DNA of 9,515 nt from UBA4408 sp002389785 (GTDB lineage: Bacteria > Bacteroidota > Bacteroidia > UBA4408). The position numbers were made by a program, and so were the translations under genes. Positions 5,536 through 9,515 of this stretch are shown one piece after another. The notes beneath the pieces were generated by a model that ran no database searches, was not told the DNA's origin, and worked only from the letters and a program-made list of their open reading frames with translations. Every line of letters begins with the position of its first letter. Position 1 is the first letter of the stretch. The stretch covers positions 1 to 9,515 of the forward strand of contig DAORJK010000040.1 of the NCBI GenBank assembly GCA_035438985.1. The letters are read 5' to 3'.

Positions 5536-7701
5536 ATGAATTTGAAAAAGTTACTTTTAGTTATCCTAACCGGTTTTACAGGTATTAATTTTACTTCAGC
5601 CTGTACCAATGGTACATTATATAGCAGTCAGGTTTTTAATGCACCTGTATTTAGTAATACTATAATTACAAATGGTACTAGTTCCTGCATAAATTCAGGT
5701 CAATATTTTAAAATGGGCACAAGTGCAGGGGTTTATTACCAAGTAAATTCAAGCATCAGTACCGATTATGTAACTGTTACTGATAATAATGGATTTTTAG
5801 TTGGATCAGGCAATCAGCCCTATATATTTCAAACCAATACCGTAAGCACTGTACATATTTACATACATGCAAGTGCTTTATGTCCGTATGACAATTTATG
5901 CAGAGCTATTTCAGTGAGTTTAGGGCAAGTTGTTCCTTTTATTAATACTTATCCAAGCGTAACACAAATTACCTCTACTACAGCAACTAGCGGCGGACTT
6001 ATTACAAATAACGGTTCATCCACACCTAGCACTTTTGGAGTTGCATATTCAATTAACCCTAATCCAACAATTGCGAATACAAAAAAAGTTGGTACTAGTA
6101 CCGGAGGAGGCTATTTTACTTGCAATCTTACCAACTTAAGTCCTAATACTACTTATTATCTGCGTGCTTATGCTACAAATTTAGCGGGCACCGGTTATGG
6201 TTCTCAGGTAACTTTTACTACAGCTCCAAGTGGCTGTTTGGGTACTACCCAAAGTCCATCCAACACCGTAAACGGTTCTATGAACGTTGGTCAAGTAAAT
6301 ACTGTATCTTCTTGTGTTTACACAGGAACATATTCATACGTTAGTTTTTATGCCGGCAATTATACCATTAGCTCAAGTATTACAACCGACATAATTACTG
6401 TTACTACTACATCCAATGTAGTTGTTAGCAAGGGAAAATCTCCATTAGCACTTTCTGTTCCATCAGGTAACGGTTTTAGAGTGCATATTCATAAGGATAC
6501 CTTATGTGGGACAGAAACTAGCTGTAGAGTGATTACCTTTGTTCGGAATTCACAGAATTCATCACCTTCTCTTATTACCACTTCGGTAAATTCTATTACA
6601 TTTTCATCAGCTAATGCAGGCGGTTATATTAGTAATGCCGGTTCTGCAGCGGTAACATCACGCGGGTTATGTTACTCAACTTCACCGAATCCTACAATAA
6701 GCGGAACTACCTTACCAGCAGGTAATGGAACAGGTGCATTTTCAGTTTCGCTCACCGGATTAAATGCAACAACTAAATATTACTTGCGCGCATTTGCAAC
6801 GAATTCTGCCGGTACTTCCTATGGTCAGGAAATATCATTTACAACTTCTGGCTCAGTATTAGCAAATGTAAGTACCGACAATGTAATCTTGATTACAGAT
6901 ACTACAGCTCAATCGGGCGGTAACGTAACTAGCGCCGGTTCAGCTCCTGTTACAGCAAAAGGAATCTGCTACTCAACTAGTACTAATCCTACCACAGCTG
7001 ATATAGTAGTTAACGGAGGTTCAGGACTAGGAGGATTTACAAATAGTTTAGTGAATTTAACACCCGGTACAACCTATCATGTTAGAGCATTTGCAACCAG
7101 TGCAGCAGGCACAGCTTATGGAGTTAATCGTACTTTCACTACCACTGCTCCAATTTTAGCAACAATTTCGACTATTGCGGTAACAAACATAACAAGCACC
7201 ACTGCTGTTTGCGGCGGAAATGTATCAAGTGCCGGAGGATCGTCTGTTAGTTCAAGAGGAGTTTGCTATGGCACATCTCCCAACCCCACATTAGCCGATA
7301 ACATTAATTCGGGAGGCAGTGGAACCGGTTTATTTACCAGCAACCTTTTTGGCTTGTTGCCCAATACTACCTATTACTTGAGAGCCTTTGCAACCAACAA
7401 TACCGGTACTGCATACGGCAACCAGGAAACCTTTACAACCAGCAATCCAACTTCAATTCATACCAATTCATCTGATGAAACTGTTCTTGTTGGTCCTAAT
7501 CCCTTTACTGATAAAATTTACATTGATCTTGGGCAAACTTCTAAACCACATTCCATTCGTATCTATGATTGTTTTGGTAGGATTGTACTTACTGAGAATT
7601 TAGTTACTACACAGAATTTCATTGAAGTTAAGCAGCTTCCTAGTGGAATTTATTTCTTAGAGTTAGATGGTTTTAGCAGGTATAAGTTGATTAAGAACTA
7701 A
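5536..7701 (+). CDS. T9SS-exported modular protein with FN3-like and four-cysteine modules
   Basis: Predicted secreted or surface protein, possibly adhesive; function not recognised. Residues 1-22 are a signal peptide (MNLKKLLLVILTG, cut near TSA/C). Then a four-cysteine module (23-129; C23, C51, C116, C122), an FN3-like repeat (138-229), a second four-cysteine module (234-336; C234, C260, C324, C330), and three more FN3-like repeats (345-437, 442-536, 540-635). The FN3-like units share ITSTTA..GG, SRGVCYSTSPNPT, and TTYYLRAFATN.AGT.YG...FTT. Residues 641-721 are a T9SS type A sorting domain (VGPNPFTDKIYID, then LPSGIYFLEL). The block 23-229 followed by 234-437 looks like an internal duplication. 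C23 directly follows the signal peptide but matches C234 in module 2, so it is structural and not a lipoprotein site. It appears intact and monocistronic, with a terminator at 7748-7774. Confidence 0.92.
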   Translation: MNLKKLLLVILTGFTGINFTSACTNGTLYSSQVFNAPVFSNTIITNGTSSCINSGQYFKMGTSAGVYYQVNSSISTDYVTVTDNNGFLVGSGNQPYIFQTNTVSTVHIYIHASALCPYDNLCRAISVSLGQVVPFINTYPSVTQITSTTATSGGLITNNGSSTPSTFGVAYSINPNPTIANTKKVGTSTGGGYFTCNLTNLSPNTTYYLRAYATNLAGTGYGSQVTFTTAPSGCLGTTQSPSNTVNGSMNVGQVNTVSSCVYTGTYSYVSFYAGNYTISSSITTDIITVTTTSNVVVSKGKSPLALSVPSGNGFRVHIHKDTLCGTETSCRVITFVRNSQNSSPSLITTSVNSITFSSANAGGYISNAGSAAVTSRGLCYSTSPNPTISGTTLPAGNGTGAFSVSLTGLNATTKYYLRAFATNSAGTSYGQEISFTTSGSVLANVSTDNVILITDTTAQSGGNVTSAGSAPVTAKGICYSTSTNPTTADIVVNGGSGLGGFTNSLVNLTPGTTYHVRAFATSAAGTAYGVNRTFTTTAPILATISTIAVTNITSTTAVCGGNVSSAGGSSVSSRGVCYGTSPNPTLADNINSGGSGTGLFTSNLFGLLPNTTYYLRAFATNNTGTAYGNQETFTTSNPTSIHTNSSDETVLVGPNPFTDKIYIDLGQTSKPHSIRIYDCFGRIVLTENLVTTQNFIEVKQLPSGIYFLELDGFSRYKLIKN

Positions 7702-7747
7702 TCACAGTTTAAACTAATTATTAGGAAAATTATTTATTCTTAAAATA

Positions 7748-7774
7748 AGCGTAGTATTAAGCTACGCTTTTTTT
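7748..7774 (+). terminator. Rho-independent terminator of the FN3-repeat gene
   Basis: AGCGTAG (7748-7754) and CTACGCT (7762-7768) form a perfect 7-bp stem around TATTAAG, followed by a run of seven T (7768-7774). An A-rich stretch before the stem extends pairing with the T run. It lies 47 bp after the stop. The stem uses the same seven bases as the separate palindrome at 7819-7843. Confidence 0.88.
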
Positions 7775-7818
7775 ATTATACAATTAGAAGCATAAGAAAA
7801 TAATAGTTGGAATATCTT

Positions 7819-7843
7819 TCAGCGTAGTTGCAAACTACGCTGA
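7819..7843. repeat. GTTRCAAAC-centred hairpin 1 (11-bp perfect stem)
   Basis: TCAGCGTAGTT (7819-7829), loop GCA (7830-7832), and AACTACGCTGA (7833-7843) form a perfect 11-bp stem. It is the intact version of the first hairpin in the long repeat copies at 3188, 5184 and 5308, but stands here without the rest of the element. No T run follows, so it is not an obvious terminator. Confidence 0.88.
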
Positions 7844-7861
7844 GTATTGGAAGTTGTTATA

Positions 7862-7878
7862 TTGCGTTACAAACGCAA
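7862..7878. repeat. GTTRCAAAC-centred hairpin 2 (7-bp perfect stem)
   Basis: TTGCGTT (7862-7868), loop ACA, and AACGCAA (7872-7878) form a perfect 7-bp stem. The stem sequence differs from the hairpins on either side, while the central GTTACAAAC is shared. It lies 18 bp after hairpin 1 and 11 bp before hairpin 3. Confidence 0.82.
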
Positions 7879-7889
7879 ATTTTAAAACA

Positions 7890-7915
7890 TCCTCGTTGCA
7901 AACGAGGACGAGTGA
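7890..7915. repeat. GTTRCAAAC-centred hairpin 3 with GACGAGTGA tail
   Basis: TCCTCGTT (7890-7897), loop GCA, and AACGAGGA (7901-7908) form a perfect 8-bp stem, followed by CGAGTGA (7909-7915). The core is the same as in hairpins 1 and 2 with a third stem sequence. A decayed relative including the tail lies at 9439-9464. It ends 28 bp before the ATG at 7944. Confidence 0.85.
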
Positions 7916-7943
7916 GTGTTTCGTCTTATCGATATTTATTAAA

Positions 7944-9344
7944 ATGAATACCTCCAATATTAAAAAATATCTTTTTCTTTTCTTCTTTCTATTTTCTAAT
8001 TGGGATTCTATTGCACAACAGAACGGATTTTTTCAAACTATTAATGGAAACAAGGGACGCTCCATTATTTGTAGTCATGATTCAGGTTATATAATTAATA
8101 GTTACGTGCAATATTTTAATGGATTCGATTTCGTAATTACCAAAACAGACAAAAATGGTTTAGTAGAATGGGATTATACCAACAATCAGTTTGATGGAGA
8201 CGACTCGAGTAATGGCTTCTCAAGGATTTTAGAGTGTGTTGATAAAAGTATTATCGGTGCTGGAAATATTGAAAAAAGCTCTTTCCCATCTAATTATAAC
8301 ACTCTATTAGTAAGATTAGATAACACTGGCAATTTGTTATGGCGCAAGCAATTTGATTTTGGATACTTCGATGGACTTGAGGACCTTGCTGAGATTAACG
8401 ATACAACATTTATATCAAGTGGATTATCATTAGATGCATCCGGCAGATTTAACACCATAATTAAATTTAATATTCATGGTGACAGTATTTGGACAAAAAG
8501 GATACCGGCAACTCCCAACTTTGGAACCATAACGGAAATAATTCCTTCTGGAACAGAGTTCTATCTTTTGTGTATTGGTGATACTTTTCCTGTTTTTAAA
8601 AGGAGAATTGCAAAGATGGATTCCGTAGGAAATTTGCTATGGATTAATAACTCTCCAGATACTATTTATTACGTTACTGTTAAAAAGGGAGATTTCAGAA
8701 TGACTAAAGACAGTTTCCTACTTGCATTTAATGTTATGACCAACCAGCCAATAGTAACCAAATACGATTTGCAAGGTAATTTTCTTTCTAACTATTCAGT
8801 TGGATTTGATGTTTCAAGTTTTGGAAGTGATAGTACCGTATTAGGAAGTGTCGGTTTTAATGGCAATGATACCGCTTATTTTGGGAGTGAGAACTTTTAC
8901 ACATTTACAACAAAACTATATCAGTCGCCTTCCATGAATAATAATATTGAATATTCAGAATTTGTTCAAGATAAAGATAAAAATATAGTTACATGCGGTA
9001 GATTTGAAGATACGTTTAATGGGTTTATAGCCTTTGTTTCAAAAGGCGTAGACATAAGTACTTTTGGCCTAAACCCAATAAACTTAAACAGAGGAAGTGT
9101 ACATTTATTTCCAATTCCAACTAGAGAATCATTAAGTATTGTTATTGAAGATTGGCTCTTTAAAAAACTCAATCAATATACGTTAGTTATTTACAATAAC
9201 CTCGGGGAAATAAAGTATTACAAAAAAAACATTACAAAACCATCTCACCAAGTTGATGTTACTGATTTTACATCAGGACTTTATTATTACAAATTGTCAA
9301 ACAACGAAGAAATAATTACATCCGGAAAGATTATTATAAACTAA
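7944..9344 (+). CDS. T9SS-exported protein with degenerate propeller-like repeats
   Basis: Predicted exported protein of unknown function, 466 residues from the ATG at 7944. A frame open back to TTG at 7854 would add 30 residues, but these would be encoded by the hairpin repeats and would bury the signal peptide, so 7944 is preferred. Residues 1-25 are a signal peptide (KKYLFLFFFLFSNWDSIAQ). The body carries at least five diverged repeats of the KxDxxGNxxW type (DFVITKTDKNGLVEWDY at 62, TLLVRLDNTGNLLWRK at 120, IIKFNIHGDSIWTK at 172, RIAKMDSVGNLLWINN at 221, IVTKYDLQGNFL at 270), a weaker form of the repeat in the minus-strand gene. This suggests a beta-propeller-like fold. Residues 385-466 (VHLFPIPTRESLSIVIE to SGKIIIN) are a T9SS type A sorting domain in which the usual PNP is PIP. 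AAA before the ATG is typical for the phylum. Confidence 0.86.
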   Translation: MNTSNIKKYLFLFFFLFSNWDSIAQQNGFFQTINGNKGRSIICSHDSGYIINSYVQYFNGFDFVITKTDKNGLVEWDYTNNQFDGDDSSNGFSRILECVDKSIIGAGNIEKSSFPSNYNTLLVRLDNTGNLLWRKQFDFGYFDGLEDLAEINDTTFISSGLSLDASGRFNTIIKFNIHGDSIWTKRIPATPNFGTITEIIPSGTEFYLLCIGDTFPVFKRRIAKMDSVGNLLWINNSPDTIYYVTVKKGDFRMTKDSFLLAFNVMTNQPIVTKYDLQGNFLSNYSVGFDVSSFGSDSTVLGSVGFNGNDTAYFGSENFYTFTTKLYQSPSMNNNIEYSEFVQDKDKNIVTCGRFEDTFNGFIAFVSKGVDISTFGLNPINLNRGSVHLFPIPTRESLSIVIEDWLFKKLNQYTLVIYNNLGEIKYYKKNITKPSHQVDVTDFTSGLYYYKLSNNEEIITSGKIIIN

Positions 9345-9356
9345 ACCCCAGAAATC

Positions 9357-9401
9357 ATGAAAACACCAAACTTAAAATTTATGAAAAAACTTATTGTTTA
9401 A
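9357..9401 (+). pseudogene. Possible truncated gene start (14 codons)
   Basis: Starting 12 bp after the preceding stop codon, this tiny frame encodes MKTPNLKFMKKLIV and then TAA. The lysine-rich start and the hydrophobic turn resemble the first residues of a signal peptide, as in the neighbouring T9SS genes. It may be the remnant of a lost downstream gene, or chance in AT-rich sequence. No continuation is visible to the window end. Confidence 0.25.
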
Positions 9402-9411
9402 AGTTTTTTTT
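9384..9411 (+). terminator. AT-rich terminator-like hairpin after the last gene
   Basis: AAAAAACTT (9384-9392) and AAGTTTTTT (9401-9409) are perfect complements around an 8-base loop and run into eight T (9404-9411). It lies 40 bp after the stop of the 7944 gene. With a single G-C pair the stem is weak, but its shape and T tract fit an intrinsic terminator. Confidence 0.45.
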
Positions 9412-9438
9412 GTAGATAGTAACGAAAATCTAAAAACA

Positions 9439-9464
9439 TCCTCATTACTAACCAGAACGGGTGA
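9439..9464. repeat. Decayed copy of hairpin 3 and its tail
   Basis: Aligns without gaps to 7890-7915 with about 20 of 26 bases identical, including TCCTC at the start and GTGA at the end; the preceding AAAACA is shared as well. The stem no longer pairs well. As with the intact copy, an AAAATGA follows shortly after (9482-9488), but here the frame stops after six codons. Confidence 0.6.
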
Positions 9465-9515
9465 TAGATAAGGAAAATAATAAAATGAGGTTTCGTTTCA
9501 ACTAGGCAAGTTTTG

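Noticed and set aside
5602..5604. Lipoprotein cysteine (C23) in the FN3-repeat protein
   Set aside because: The preceding residues (FTSA) do not fit a lipobox, and the cysteine corresponds to C234 in the second copy of the module, so it is structural.
7854..7943. TTG-initiated 30-residue extension of the last T9SS protein
   Set aside because: It would be encoded by the hairpin repeats and would place an unrelated stretch before a clear signal peptide. The ATG at 7944 gives a normal export signal.

Overview
The window looks like a piece of an AT-rich Bacteroidota (Bacteroidetes) chromosome. Three proteins have an N-terminal signal peptide and a C-terminal type IX secretion (T9SS) type A sorting domain, a system confined largely to this phylum. 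Bacteroidota-type promoter elements (TAnnTTTG) lie just before two of the start codons, and the start regions are A-rich instead of Shine-Dalgarno-like. No transposase, tRNA, rRNA or CRISPR array is visible.

Layout. Positions 1-105 are a 7/8-bp tandem repeat that runs off the left edge. Next comes a conserved housekeeping pair on the + strand: an HD-domain phosphohydrolase (253-1494) and lpxD of lipid A synthesis (2070-3089). They are separated by an unusually long 575-bp gap that holds a ~105-bp imperfect inverted repeat. To the right the region becomes accessory in character: a minus-strand predicted seven-bladed propeller T9SS protein (3327-5054), a plus-strand T9SS protein of FN3-like and four-cysteine modules (5536-7701), and a plus-strand degenerate propeller-like T9SS protein (7944-9344). 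All three are predicted to be exported to the cell surface or medium. Their ligands cannot be read from the sequence.

The most unusual content is in the gaps around the three surface proteins. A 123-136 bp repeat occurs in three near-complete copies and one partial copy, all in one orientation, on both sides of the minus-strand gene. Each complete copy carries a hairpin whose centre reads GTTACAAAC. Three more hairpins with the same centre (GTTRCAAAC) but different stem sequences lie in a row at 7819-7908, before the last gene. The stems differ while both arms stay complementary, so selection or a mobilisation mechanism appears to preserve the fold. I interpret these as REP-like palindromic elements. 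A separate ~32-bp direct repeat marks the two ends of the minus-strand gene: one copy supplies its stop codon and the other its start codon.

How it fits together: lpxD works in the outer-membrane lipid A pathway and the HD protein probably in nucleotide metabolism. The three T9SS proteins need secretion machinery encoded elsewhere. In many Bacteroidota lpxD is followed directly by lpxC/fabZ and lpxA. Here that order is broken immediately after lpxD, where repeats and surface-protein genes begin. All similarity and identity counts are by eye; no database search was possible.
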